From Phycisphaerales bacterium (GTDB lineage: Bacteria > Planctomycetota > Phycisphaerae > Phycisphaerales > UBA1924), in the NCBI GenBank assembly GCA_029260495.1, contig JAJDDD010000018.1, positions 1-44,410 of the forward strand: 44,410 bases of DNA, in the 5' to 3' direction. This document shows positions 1 through 8,584 of the stretch, in pieces. The notes under the pieces were generated by a model. The model worked only from the letters and a program-made list of their open reading frames with translations, did not search any database and was not told the DNA's origin. Each line of letters begins with the position of its first letter. The first letter of the stretch is position 1. Position numbers and translations under genes: made by a program.

Positions 1-1107
1 TGCAGATTCGTTTGCGGCGTAGATGAACCGATCGTTGACGGAGACGAGCCTGCTGTTGCGGAACTGATACTCGATGGAGATGCGATCGATCCATTCGACC
101 TGGATGAAGCCAGTGCTCGGGTTGGCGATGTCTTCAAGCTCGATAGAGAACTGAATAAAGCCTTTGTCGTCGGGGTCTACTGCAGGATCTTTGAGCTCAA
201 TGCGCACAAACTCTGTAAACTGGGGTGGGAAAAAGGGGGGGGAGTCTGTGTTTCGATTGGCCACGGTGGCAGCAAAGAGGTCGTCATAGCTCTGATCGAA
301 GCCTTGTCCATTACCAATTGTGCTTTGACCCGGAGGCGGTTGTAAGCCGGTGGTGGCAAAATCAATTGGATCGCCTGCAGACTGGAGGACGATGGAGCGG
401 TAGGGTTGCGCTCTGTTGGGGGCAGCGTTGACTTGAAAAGCGCGGACGGTGAAATTCACAATGGCGTCTGCCGGAGAGCGCGTGCCCTCACTGAAGCTGA
501 AATACTCGCCACTTCCATCCACGGGGCCTTGATACAGGCCCTTTTCGACAGTGACGGTGATGTTGACGGGATGGATGCGCGAGTTTGGAAGCGAGAAGAA
601 CTTCGCAAAGTTGATTCCTTCAGTCGCTGCGCTGGTGACGAAGAAAGGATCGTTGTAGTCGCCGGCGCCGAGCCCTCCGCGATCGGTATCGCCTGGATTA
701 GGCATCGAGAAAGGCGCTTCGTAGATATCGAAGGAAGCGGCGTCAATGACGGCGTAGAGGGATTGATCGTTGGCGGCGAATGCGAGGGCGTTATCAGTGA
801 TTTGTGAAACGGTTTGGCGCCATTCGCCGGGGGCGTTGTTGATTGCGGTGAGGCCGGGACCCTGGAGATCGCCGAGCTTGCGCGAGAGGAGCGCTTCGGC
901 GTTGCGGGATTGGCCGACGGCGATATTGACCTCGGTGGAGCGTTGCTGCTGGCCGGCGGCGCCGGCGAAGAGGGCGATGAGTCCGAGGACGCCAAGCCCG
1001 AGGATGACGGTTGCGAGCATGACTTCAATAAGAGTGAAGCCAAGACGTTGTGAGCGCTGCGTGGTGATGCGCGAGCGAGCTGTCGTAAACACAGGCATGC
1101 TGCTCAT
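1..1107 (-). CDS. prepilin-like protein, 3' end cut off by window edge
   Basis: The frame stays open from 1107 to base 1 (369 codons), so the C-terminus lies outside the window. Residues 23-45 form a class III prepilin signal, G-FTLIEVMLA, followed by a hydrophobic helix; the preceding arm is basic (R/T/Q rich). Cleavage by a PilD-type peptidase would fall before Phe, and Glu at mature +5 is present. The rest is a long, polar, proline- and aspartate-containing domain with no family I recognise. The start overlaps the previous gene's stop as ATGA, arguing for translational coupling; a second in-frame ATG three codons later has better spacing from the AGGAG at 1111-1115 and could be the true start. 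The IEVMLATVILGLGVLGL helix resembles PilV/GspI-type minor pilins, but this assignment is inference. Confidence 0.85.
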   Translation of the reverse strand, partial: MSSMPVFTTARSRITTQRSQRLGFTLIEVMLATVILGLGVLGLIALFAGAAGQQQRSTEVNIAVGQSRNAEALLSRKLGDLQGPGLTAINNAPGEWRQTVSQITDNALAFAANDQSLYAVIDAASFDIYEAPFSMPNPGDTDRGGLGAGDYNDPFFVTSAATEGINFAKFFSLPNSRIHPVNITVTVEKGLYQGPVDGSGEYFSFSEGTRSPADAIVNFTVRAFQVNAAPNRAQPYRSIVLQSAGDPIDFATTGLQPPPGQSTIGNGQGFDQSYDDLFAATVANRNTDSPPFFPPQFTEFVRIELKDPAVDPDDKGFIQFSIELEDIANPSTGFIQVEWIDRISIEYQFRNSRLVSVNDRFIYAANESA

Positions 1108-2210
1108 TGCCTCCTGGTGGTTTCGCCGGTGTAGCGATTGAAAGCGAGAACTTCGGCGTTGCGTGTGATCCAGTCGTTCATCCGCTGGATGGTGTTGTTG
1201 GGGGTGTCGCCGAGTTCTGCATTGGTGAGGAATCGAGTATTTGGCGCATTTTTGAGCGCCTGAGATGAATCTGGGCGGAGAAGCCAGGGGAGTTCGACGC
1301 CGGTTCCGTCAGCCAGGCGCGTGAGATCGATGACGGCGAGCTGGCTGACTGTGCGCAGGAGCACCTCTGGATTGGTCGTTGGGTTCACGGGCGCCGGCGA
1401 GGGGCTGGCCTCGGGATCAAAGCGGATGGGGTCGTCGTAGACTTCCTTGTCGGGGTCGTCGAGGTCGTAGGGGAGGTCGGTGAACTCGAGGTAGAGATCC
1501 TGGTTGTTGGGGCTGGCGCCGATGGAGGCGCTGTCGACGATGGAGCCGTTTTCGTTAAAGACGATGCAGAAGGAGTTGGCGTGGCGGACGGCGTCTTCCT
1601 GAACATCGAGGCTGCCATCATCATCGCGCCAGGGATCCTGGCCTTGCCTGAGGAAGACGCGCGGGTCGTTGCGTGGGAAGAGCCAGGGGGTGAGGTCGGC
1701 GCTGCCTCCGACGCTGAACATATTGCCGGCGTACCAGGCGAAGGTGTCGGTGTCGATCATGGGAGCGTCTTCATCAGCGATGTTGAAGGAGAGGCCGAAG
1801 ACCGCAGTTCCCTTGGGAAGCTGGACAGGGGTGATGTTGTCCATAGGCCGGAGGGCCCACTGACCTGAGGTCATGGTGGCAGCGTTGGTCGAACTGAGGC
1901 GTTCTTTGCTGAGCGTGACCGCGGTGGCGTGCTGCTGGACAGTCAGGAGTGTGTAGGTGCGTTTTTCGATATCGAAGAGGAAGACAACGCCGGCGGGTTT
2001 GCCGGTTTGCATTGCTTTGGTGCGCGCGTTGCCCAGCGTACCGCGGACAGCGTTGACGGCGGCGGAGTAGTTGGCGGATTCAATAATGCGTCCGACCGCA
2101 GGAACGGTGACGATAATGAGGATGAGCATGATCGCGACGACGACCATCAGCTCGATGAGCGTGAATGCGCCGCGTGAAGCAGCCCCCCGGAATGTATGTG
2201 TGCGTTTCAT
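1104..2210 (-). CDS. prepilin-like protein (GspH-like)
   Basis: 368 residues. Basic leader, then A-FTLIELMVVVAIMLIL at about residues 15-31, the class III prepilin cleavage/methylation motif, with Ala rather than Gly before the cut and Glu at +5. The helix continues to about residue 40 and is followed by SAAVNAVRGTLGNARTKAM, a pattern common in GspH/FimT-type pseudopilins. The remaining 300 residues are a large Asp/Pro/Asn-rich periplasmic or surface domain, much bigger than a classical pseudopilin head. It overlaps both neighbours by 4 bp (ATGA), so four pilin-like genes appear to be translated as one chain. Function as a minor pilin or pseudopilin of the machine encoded upstream is inferred from the motif and the neighbours. 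Confidence 0.88.
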   Translation of the reverse strand: MKRTHTFRGAASRGAFTLIELMVVVAIMLILIIVTVPAVGRIIESANYSAAVNAVRGTLGNARTKAMQTGKPAGVVFLFDIEKRTYTLLTVQQHATAVTLSKERLSSTNAATMTSGQWALRPMDNITPVQLPKGTAVFGLSFNIADEDAPMIDTDTFAWYAGNMFSVGGSADLTPWLFPRNDPRVFLRQGQDPWRDDDGSLDVQEDAVRHANSFCIVFNENGSIVDSASIGASPNNQDLYLEFTDLPYDLDDPDKEVYDDPIRFDPEASPSPAPVNPTTNPEVLLRTVSQLAVIDLTRLADGTGVELPWLLRPDSSQALKNAPNTRFLTNAELGDTPNNTIQRMNDWITRNAEVLAFNRYTGETTRRQ

Positions 2211-2968
2211 CGATGCATTGAGTTGAAGTTCGTGGTGAGGATGGGCGGATCGACCGGGTAGGAGTAGATGTTGTCCTTGAGCGCCTTGGTGGCGCGCTCG
2301 ATCGCGTCAACGCTGGAGCCGAACTCCGCGGTCAGGCCGTAATGCTGATCTGGTCCGGCGGAGAAGAAGTAAGGCCGGCGGTTGACGCACCTGCCGTACA
2401 GCGCCTGGGCGAGATCGTTGTCAGGGTGGACGTAGTAGATGAGTTGTTGCCTGGCGACGGGGTATTGTTCTCCAGCGGAGGAAACAGGCCAGCTGCTGGC
2501 GTCGCCCCAGGGATCGACGATGGAGGGCGTGATGTCTGGGTCGTCATCCGTGCTTGTAATGACAAGAAACTGTTCGGGGAGGTCGTTGATGATGCCCTTG
2601 CCACCCTGGACAGCATTCGCCTGCTTGATGAAGACGGCGGCGTCGGGCCTGCGGGAGTGTTTGATTCCGTTGTAGGGGTCTGACTCGAGATCGTTGTCCG
2701 AGCCGGGCACTTCGTCATATTGCACTGCTTCGCCATCCAGCACGATGTACTTGGGGATAGCGCCATGTTCTGTGACGTACTCTTCGAGGGCGCGATCAAG
2801 CGTGCGCAACAGATTCTCAGTGAGCGTGACGCGCTGGCGGCGCAGCACCGCGGAGCCCGCGGTGACGGAGAGACCGGCGAGAACCGCGATGATGGAGATC
2901 GCCACAAGCAACTCAAGGATGGTGAAGCCCGGGGCAGCGGCGCATTGATGTGGCGTGCGGCGGGTCAT
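2207..2968 (-). CDS. prepilin-like protein (GspG-like)
   Basis: 253 residues. Prepilin motif G-FTILELLVAISIIAVLAG at residues 14-31 with the conserved Glu at +5. After the helix comes LLRTLDRALEEYVTEHGAIPK, which resembles the alpha-C region of GspG-type major pseudopilins where a long helix ends at a short 'G.IP/YP' turn. The C-terminal part (ITPSIVDPWG, RPYFFSAGPD) also matches the GspG theme of 'DPWG...Y...S.GPD', which in characterised family members surrounds a calcium site; calcium binding here is only an inference. Coupled by ATGA overlaps to the genes on either side. Confidence 0.88.
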   Translation of the reverse strand: MTRRTPHQCAAAPGFTILELLVAISIIAVLAGLSVTAGSAVLRRQRVTLTENLLRTLDRALEEYVTEHGAIPKYIVLDGEAVQYDEVPGSDNDLESDPYNGIKHSRRPDAAVFIKQANAVQGGKGIINDLPEQFLVITSTDDDPDITPSIVDPWGDASSWPVSSAGEQYPVARQQLIYYVHPDNDLAQALYGRCVNRRPYFFSAGPDQHYGLTAEFGSSVDAIERATKALKDNIYSYPVDPPILTTNFNSMHR

Positions 2969-3972
2969 GGCGTGAACCTCACGTTGTCATCAAGGCTTTC
3001 GATCAGGAGACGCCAGGTGCGACTCTCTTCGGCGCTGGGCATAGAGCCTGGAATCAGAGTGGCGAGTTCATCAAGCAGGTTATAGTTCTCCGGCAACGCA
3101 TCGCGACCGATTGGGGCGTCGGCGAAGACGCCGCCCGAGCCCGCGGAGAGAAGCGCAAAGGAGCCGGAAGCGTTGAGAAGATCGCGATCAACATCGGGCG
3201 CGAGTTCTTCTGCAGCGCCGAGGTTCTTAAGAGTCTCAGCATTGAAGAGTTCAATCGGCGCCCCGCCAAGCCAGCGATTCTGGCGATTGGCCGGATCGCG
3301 TGTAGGCCAGCGTCTGTAGTAGCGGATGGGGTTGTCCCATCGATCCCTGAAGACGTAGAGACGGCTGATGCGAGTTTCATCGATGTCGTGATCGCTCTCG
3401 GTCAAGAGGTTGACGCGATCGGAGAGTGTGGCGTTGCGAATGCTGTCGCCGGAGCCGATATCCATGTATGGGCCGTAAGTGCGCCCCGCGCGGCTGGCGC
3501 GGTGATCGTCGCGCTCGAGCGCGCCGCCCCATGAGCGATCAATGCCCGGATCCCGGAAGCCGGCGCCAGTCACGCCATCATCCAGGCCTTCATCATCAGG
3601 ATCAGCAAAGCCGTCGAGATCGCCGATGCCGATGAGATACAAGGGAAGTGTATAGATGCTTGCGTAGCGATTTTCGCGGAGTTCTTCGTCAAGATCGCTG
3701 GCGTCCGGCTGCGCTTCGGGAGAGTGCAAGCCGTCATCAATAAGCGGGGGGTAGTAGTTGAAGTCAGTCTTAAACTGTTCGATAGCGAAGCCGATATTGC
3801 CAAGATATTGCGAAGTTGCAGCTTCGCGGGCATTGCGGAAGGCGCCTGAGAACACCACTCCAAGCAGGCCAATGAGCAGCCCGAGAATCCCAATCACCAC
3901 GAGCAACTCGATAAGCGAGAAAGCGCTGCGACTGGAGCGGCAAAAATCAGGATGTGCTGGTCGGCGGTTCAT
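2965..3972 (-). CDS. prepilin-like protein (GspG-like, large)
   Basis: 335 residues; first of the four pilin genes after pilC in transcription order. Basic arm, then A-FSLIELLVVIGILGLLIGLL at residues 18-37, a class III prepilin signal with Ala at -1 and Glu at +5. The following EAATSQYLGNIGFAIEQFKTD and NYYPP turn resembles GspG. The C-terminal half carries VFRDRWDNPIRYYR and SFALLSAGSGG, again like the 'D.WG.P..Y' and 'S.G.DG' elements of that family. The start at 3972 has no strong Shine-Dalgarno, and there are 43 bases to pilC. Several pilins with the same organisation side by side suggest a multi-component pseudopilus tip rather than redundancy, but that is inference. Confidence 0.87.
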   Translation of the reverse strand: MNRRPAHPDFCRSSRSAFSLIELLVVIGILGLLIGLLGVVFSGAFRNAREAATSQYLGNIGFAIEQFKTDFNYYPPLIDDGLHSPEAQPDASDLDEELRENRYASIYTLPLYLIGIGDLDGFADPDDEGLDDGVTGAGFRDPGIDRSWGGALERDDHRASRAGRTYGPYMDIGSGDSIRNATLSDRVNLLTESDHDIDETRISRLYVFRDRWDNPIRYYRRWPTRDPANRQNRWLGGAPIELFNAETLKNLGAAEELAPDVDRDLLNASGSFALLSAGSGGVFADAPIGRDALPENYNLLDELATLIPGSMPSAEESRTWRLLIESLDDNVRFTP

Positions 3973-4015
3973 GTTTGGTTGATTGGAAACGTCCTTTGGT
4001 GAGAGTTGCAGAAGC

Positions 4016-5302
4016 TCATGCTTGAAGTTGGTTGATCATCGCGACCATGGGCATGAACATCGCGACGACGATGGTTCCGACGATGCCGCCGAGAACGATG
4101 ACCATGACGGGTTCAAGGAGAGAGACGAGCGATGAGACAGCGACATCAATTTCCTCGTCGTAGTTGTCAGCGATCTTCATGAGCATGGAGTCCATGTCAC
4201 CGGTTTCTTCGCCGACGTCGATCATGTTGACGACGAGTGCGTTGCAGACTTTGGTTTCGCGAAGTGGAGCAGCGAATGTTTCGCCTTCGCGGATGGAGTC
4301 GTGGACTTTGGTGAGAGCGCGTTCGTAGACCCAGTTGCCGCAGGTGTCGCGGGTAATGGTGATGGCTTCGAGGATGGGAACGCCGGCGCTGATGAGTGTG
4401 CCAAGCGTGCGCGTGAAGCGCGAGATGACAGTCTTGCGGACGAGCCCGCCGAGAATTGGGATGAGCAGCGTGACATAGTCAAACGTGGCGCGGCCCGGGG
4501 GGGTCCGGCGCAGAAGCTTGAAGAAGATGAAAACAACGAAGGGGGAGGCGAGAAGGATGATGGCGCCGGGGATTTTTTGATCAGGCGAAGCGGAGCCAGC
4601 GACCCACTTGCTCACAGTGACGAGCATGAGTGTGATCTGAGGGAGCTCGATTTCCATATCCTCGAAGATTTCCTGAAACTGCGGGATGATGAAGTACATA
4701 ATGCCCGTCACAATGATGATCGCGACGAAGATCACGGTGACGGGGTAAACCATCGCGCCGATGACTTTGCGCTTGAGCGCCTGAGCCTTTTCCATGAACT
4801 CACTGAGACGCTGGAGGATGACGTCGAGCACGCCGCCGATTTCGCCGGCAGCGACCATTTTTGTGTAGAGACGGCTGAAGACGCGTGGGTGTTTGGCCAT
4901 CGCTTCTGAGAGGCTCATGCCGCCTTCAACATCATCGCAGACTTGTATGAGAACATTCTTGAGCTTGCCGGGTTTGAGCTGGTTTTCGAGAATTTGAAGA
5001 GAACGGAGCAGCGGGAGGCCGGCGTCCTGCAGTGTGGAAAGCTGGCGTGTGAAAAGTGTGAGGTGTTTGGTGCTGACCCGGCCGATGGTGATGCCGCCGC
5101 CTTTTTTCTTCTTCTTGACGGTGTCACTGGCGCTTTTGCCTTCGCCGGCAGCGGTTTTCTTGACCTTCTGCTCGCGCACCGATGTTGGGAAGTAGCCCTG
5201 GTGCTTGATGCGCTGGATAGCTTCCTCACTGGAGGCGGCGTCGATGGCGCCTTTTTGTGGTTCGCCGTTGGCGTTCAGAGCTTCAAACTGAAAGGTGGGC
5301 AT
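4016..5302 (-). CDS. pilC: type II secretion / type IV pilus platform protein
   Basis: 428 residues, the usual size for PilC/GspF. This inner-membrane platform protein couples the cytoplasmic ATPases to pilin polymerisation. Two T2SSF domains are visible (about residues 90-215 and 295-415). Each ends in membrane helices, for example VIGAMVYPVTVIFVAIIIV near 185-205 and LEPVMVIVLGGIVGTIVVAM near the C-terminus; a third hydrophobic stretch is at 245-262. The family signature 'GG.S...A...P..F......V..GE..G.L...L' is clear in the first domain (GGMSLSEAMAKHPRVFSRLY, then MVAAGEIGGVLDVIL). A lysine-rich linker (KKTAAGEGKSASDTVKKKKK) separates the N-terminal domain from the first T2SSF domain. Start at 5302 has GAGGCG upstream. 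Lies between the ATPase and pilin genes as in most pil/gsp operons. Confidence 0.95.
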   Translation of the reverse strand: MPTFQFEALNANGEPQKGAIDAASSEEAIQRIKHQGYFPTSVREQKVKKTAAGEGKSASDTVKKKKKGGGITIGRVSTKHLTLFTRQLSTLQDAGLPLLRSLQILENQLKPGKLKNVLIQVCDDVEGGMSLSEAMAKHPRVFSRLYTKMVAAGEIGGVLDVILQRLSEFMEKAQALKRKVIGAMVYPVTVIFVAIIIVTGIMYFIIPQFQEIFEDMEIELPQITLMLVTVSKWVAGSASPDQKIPGAIILLASPFVVFIFFKLLRRTPPGRATFDYVTLLIPILGGLVRKTVISRFTRTLGTLISAGVPILEAITITRDTCGNWVYERALTKVHDSIREGETFAAPLRETKVCNALVVNMIDVGEETGDMDSMLMKIADNYDEEIDVAVSSLVSLLEPVMVIVLGGIVGTIVVAMFMPMVAMINQLQA

Positions 5303-5362
5303 GGGAAGCGCCTCGCTGTTTCACACAAAGTCGCTCACGGGCTGCAAGCGACGACAATTGAT

Positions 5363-7096
5363 TCATTCTTCGATGGTTTCTCGAACGACCTCGTCGATGG
5401 TCGTTTGTCCTTCATAGATGGCCTGGAGGCCCGACTCACGGAGGGACTTCATCCCGCGCCGGCGGGCGGCGTCGCGCAGTTTGTTGGTGCTGGCTTCCTG
5501 CATGACGAGATCGCGCAGGTCGTTGTCCATAACGAGGATTTCAAAGATCCCGAGCCTGCCTTTGTAGCCTGAGCCGTGACAGTTATCGCACCCGCGCCCG
5601 CGGTAGAACTCCCGGCCTTTGACCTCTTCAGGAGTAAGGGCGAGCTCCATGAGCTGCTCTTCGGTGGGGCTGAAGGGCTCTTTGCACTTGGCGCAGATTT
5701 TTCGCACCAGGCGCTGCGCCACAATGCCTTCGATGGTGGCGGTCAGCAGGAACGCCTCGAGCCCGAGATCAAGCAGGCGAATGATCGAGCTGGGCGCGTC
5801 GTTCGTATGCAGCGTCGAGAAGACAAGGTGGCCGGTGAGCGATGCCTGCACCGCAATTTCAGCAGTTTCAAGATCGCGAATCTCACCGACGAGGATGATG
5901 TCCGGATCCTGACGCAGGAAGCTGCGCAGGCATTTTGCAAATGTAAGGCCGGCGTCAGTGTTGATCTGACACTGACATAGGCCGTCAATATCGTATTCGA
6001 CGGGGTCTTCAGCGGTAAGGATCTTGGTTTCGACGTCGTTGAGCGAGCTAAGGGCGGCGTAGAGCGTTGTGGTTTTGCCTGAGCCGGTGGGCCCGGTGAC
6101 GATGACGATGCCGTTGGGCTTGTGGATGAGTCCGTCAACGATCTTGACGTCATCATCGCGCAGGCCGACGCGATCAATGCTCATCTCGACGTTGGAGCGA
6201 TCGAGAACGCGCATGACCACGGATTCCCCGTGCATGGTTGGAAGTACACTGACGCGCAGATCAATCGGATTGCCCCCGACGACCAGCTCGACGCGACCAT
6301 CCTGAGGGAGGCGGCGTTCGGCAATATCGAGATTGCCCATAACTTTGACGCGACTGACAATCGCAGGCCCAAGATACGCCGGCGGCGGAACCATCTCGTA
6401 GAGGACGCCGTCGATTCGATAGCGCATCTTGAACTCATCCTCGAAGGGCTCGAAGTGAATGTCCGATGCTTTGTCCCGGATCGCCTGGAGCAGCACCAGG
6501 TTCAGAAGCTTGACGACCTTGTTGTCTTCAGCGACTTCAAGGACAGCGTCAAGATCAAGGGAGTCCCCGCGGTCAGCCAGCGCAGCGAAGCGGTCGTCAC
6601 CAGCAATATCGCTGACAACGTCAGAGACGGATTCACCCTTGCTGTAGAACTTCTTGATTCGAGCATCGACCTGGGCTTCATCTGCGATGAAGGCTTCGAC
6701 CTTGAACCCCATGAGCAAGCGAAGGTCATCGACAGCCCGGAAGTTATCCGGACTCTTCATCGCGATCTTGACCCGCTTCGTCTTGGGATCGAAGGCGAAG
6801 GGGACGACCTGGTAGGCCTGGGCGGTCTCCGCTGGGAGCGAGCCTCGCGTCTCATCATCGATTTCGACGGACTCAAGATCAATGAAGCCCATGCCCGCCT
6901 GGCCGGCGACGGCCTCCTTCACATCGACTTCGCTAACGTGTCCCAACTCGACGAGCAACTCGCCGATCGGGGTCTTGCGCTCCTTCTGCTTCTGGATCGC
7001 CAGGGCCTCATGGACCTGCTCGCGCGTCACCTTCCCCATCTTGGTGAGGACACGGCCGAGTTTTCGGCCCTTCAGTTCTTGTAGGTCGACGCCCAT
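5363..7096 (-). CDS. pilB: type IV pilus / T2SS assembly ATPase (PilB/GspE)
   Basis: 577 residues. N-terminal MshEN/T2SSE_N-type domain at about 9-160 (KLGRVLTKMGKVTREQVHEAL, then GELLVELGHVSEVDVKEA), which in related ATPases can bind c-di-GMP. The AAA+-like secretion ATPase core follows: Walker A GPTGSGKTTT, Asp box (LTAEDPVEYD), Walker B ILVGEIRD and His box (GHLVFSTLHTNDA), then the zinc tetracysteine CAKC...CDNC near 465-510. All catalytic motifs are intact, so this is an active polymerisation motor by family knowledge. The start is preceded by AGGTGA. It sits directly upstream of pilC and 266 bases downstream of pilT. Confidence 0.95.
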   Translation of the reverse strand: MGVDLQELKGRKLGRVLTKMGKVTREQVHEALAIQKQKERKTPIGELLVELGHVSEVDVKEAVAGQAGMGFIDLESVEIDDETRGSLPAETAQAYQVVPFAFDPKTKRVKIAMKSPDNFRAVDDLRLLMGFKVEAFIADEAQVDARIKKFYSKGESVSDVVSDIAGDDRFAALADRGDSLDLDAVLEVAEDNKVVKLLNLVLLQAIRDKASDIHFEPFEDEFKMRYRIDGVLYEMVPPPAYLGPAIVSRVKVMGNLDIAERRLPQDGRVELVVGGNPIDLRVSVLPTMHGESVVMRVLDRSNVEMSIDRVGLRDDDVKIVDGLIHKPNGIVIVTGPTGSGKTTTLYAALSSLNDVETKILTAEDPVEYDIDGLCQCQINTDAGLTFAKCLRSFLRQDPDIILVGEIRDLETAEIAVQASLTGHLVFSTLHTNDAPSSIIRLLDLGLEAFLLTATIEGIVAQRLVRKICAKCKEPFSPTEEQLMELALTPEEVKGREFYRGRGCDNCHGSGYKGRLGIFEILVMDNDLRDLVMQEASTNKLRDAARRRGMKSLRESGLQAIYEGQTTIDEVVRETIEE

Positions 7097-7362
7097 TGTC
7101 TGAGATCACCTCTTCTTGCTGACACGTTCGATCCGCCAAACAGCCCCGGAAGCCGGATCGGGCCTCGCACTCATGGCGAGGGGTGGCGAGCCCGGAAGAA
7201 CCCGCCATAAGTATCTTCGCTGACTCTACGGTGCTTGTTCCGAAGAAACAACGGGTTTACATGGAATGGGAGCGTTGTGACACCGTGGTTTCAATACATC
7301 AAGATAGCGTTGGACCAAGGGAAACAGCCCTTGGATAACTCCAGATGGGCTACTACAGCCGA
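7097..7362 (-). other. 266-base gap between pilT and pilB with two hairpins
   Basis: No gene. On the transcribed (minus) strand there is a perfect 7-bp hairpin CCAAGGG-CTGTTT-CCCTTGG at 7334-7315, starting about 29 nt after the pilT stop, with no following T-run. A second hairpin, TTGTTTC-TTC-GGAACAA, lies at 7251-7235 and pairs fully only on the minus strand (one G-U). The gap is much longer than the others in this cluster, so pilB may have its own leader. I see no convincing -35/-10 pair. Confidence 0.4.
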
Positions 7363-8484
7363 TTACTCAGCCGGCTTTTCTTCCGCTTCATCGAGCTCTG
7401 CTCTGCCGATTGTGTGGCCCGCCTGATGGACCTTGTCGGTGAGGGTCTGGGGGTTCTTCCCCTTGTCCACCATCTCCTCAGCAGCAATCATCCCCTTGGA
7501 GTACAGAGACCAGAGATGGTCGTCGAGGAGCTGCATGCCGAACTTCTTGCCGGTCTGGATCGAGGAGTCGATGCGGAAGCTCTTGTTGTCTCGGATGAGA
7601 TTGGCGATGGCGGGGGTGACGAGGAGGAACTCGTAGCCGGCGACCATGCCCTTGGTGTCAATCCGCGTCAGGAGCACTTGGCTGAGCACCCCGATCAGGG
7701 CGGTGGAGAGCTGGACGCGAATCTGGTTCTGCTGGGTGACGGGGAAGGCATCGACGAGGCGGTCGATCGTCTTGGCGGCGCCTGTGGTGTGGAGCGTCCC
7801 GAAGACAAGGTGGCCCGTCTCGGCGGCCCGGACGGCGGCTTCGATGGTTTCGAGGTCGCGCATTTCACCGACGAGGATCACATCCGGATCCTGACGAAGG
7901 GCCCGGCGGAGGGCCTCGGCGAAGTTGGGCACGTCTGATCCAACCTCACGCTGGTTGACGATGGATTTCTTGTGATGATGGTAGTACTCGATGGGGTCTT
8001 CCATCGTGATGATGTGGCGTTCATAATTGGCGTTGACGTAATCAACCATCGTGGCAAGCGACGTAGTCTTGCCCGAGCCTGTGGGGCCGGTGACGAGAAA
8101 GAGCCCGCGCGGCCGGCGGATCAGATCCTGGCACATTTGAGGCAGGCCGATCTGCTCGAATGTGAGGAGTGTGTTTGGGATTTGTCGACAGACGATCGCG
8201 AGATCGCCGCGCTGGCGAAAGACAGAAACGCGGAATCGGGCCGCTTCTCCATATGCAAACCCGAAGTCGGTGCCGCCAGCTTCCTGAAGCTCCTGCTGAT
8301 TGCGTTCAGGCGTGATTGACTTCATGAGGGCGACCATGTCGTCAGAGTCAATGACTTTGGTCTGGAGATTGCGAAGCCCGCCGTGCAGACGGAGCGTTGG
8401 CGGGCGTCCGGTGGTGAGGTGGAGGTCGCTGGCGCCGAGCTTGACGACGGTGTCGAGCAGGCGGTCGATCTGCATTGTGGACAT
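7363..8484 (-). CDS. pilT: pilus retraction ATPase PilT
   Basis: 373 residues from the chosen ATG at 8484, preceded by GGGAGA at a good distance; an upstream in-frame start would add a 12-residue tail without similarity. The N-terminus MQIDRLLDTVVKLGASDLHL and RLHGGL match the PilT PAS-like domain. The ATPase core has Walker A GPTGSGKTTS, Asp box (ITMEDPIEY), Walker B ILVGEMRD and His box (GHLVFGTLHTTGA), and the PilT C-terminal region (GMVAGYEFLLVTPAIANLIR) is present. It lacks the zinc tetracysteine, as expected for PilT rather than PilB. PilT depolymerises type IV pili, so its presence argues that this cluster makes retractable pili rather than only a type II secretion pseudopilus. Confidence 0.95.
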   Translation of the reverse strand: MSTMQIDRLLDTVVKLGASDLHLTTGRPPTLRLHGGLRNLQTKVIDSDDMVALMKSITPERNQQELQEAGGTDFGFAYGEAARFRVSVFRQRGDLAIVCRQIPNTLLTFEQIGLPQMCQDLIRRPRGLFLVTGPTGSGKTTSLATMVDYVNANYERHIITMEDPIEYYHHHKKSIVNQREVGSDVPNFAEALRRALRQDPDVILVGEMRDLETIEAAVRAAETGHLVFGTLHTTGAAKTIDRLVDAFPVTQQNQIRVQLSTALIGVLSQVLLTRIDTKGMVAGYEFLLVTPAIANLIRDNKSFRIDSSIQTGKKFGMQLLDDHLWSLYSKGMIAAEEMVDKGKNPQTLTDKVHQAGHTIGRAELDEAEEKPAE

Positions 8485-8584
8485 CAGCGGGGTCTCCCTA
8501 TTGGTGTGGGCGGCGCACAAGGGCGCGGATCGTGTGTTGTTCGACGAGCGTCAGGCCGGCGTGAGGCTCGCTTGTTTCAGTAGG

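Noticed and set aside
456-1043. Open reading frame of 195 residues on the minus strand
   Set aside because: It is a Ser/Pro/Ala-rich shadow of the truncated prepilin gene, which covers 1-1107 in another frame with a clear prepilin signal.
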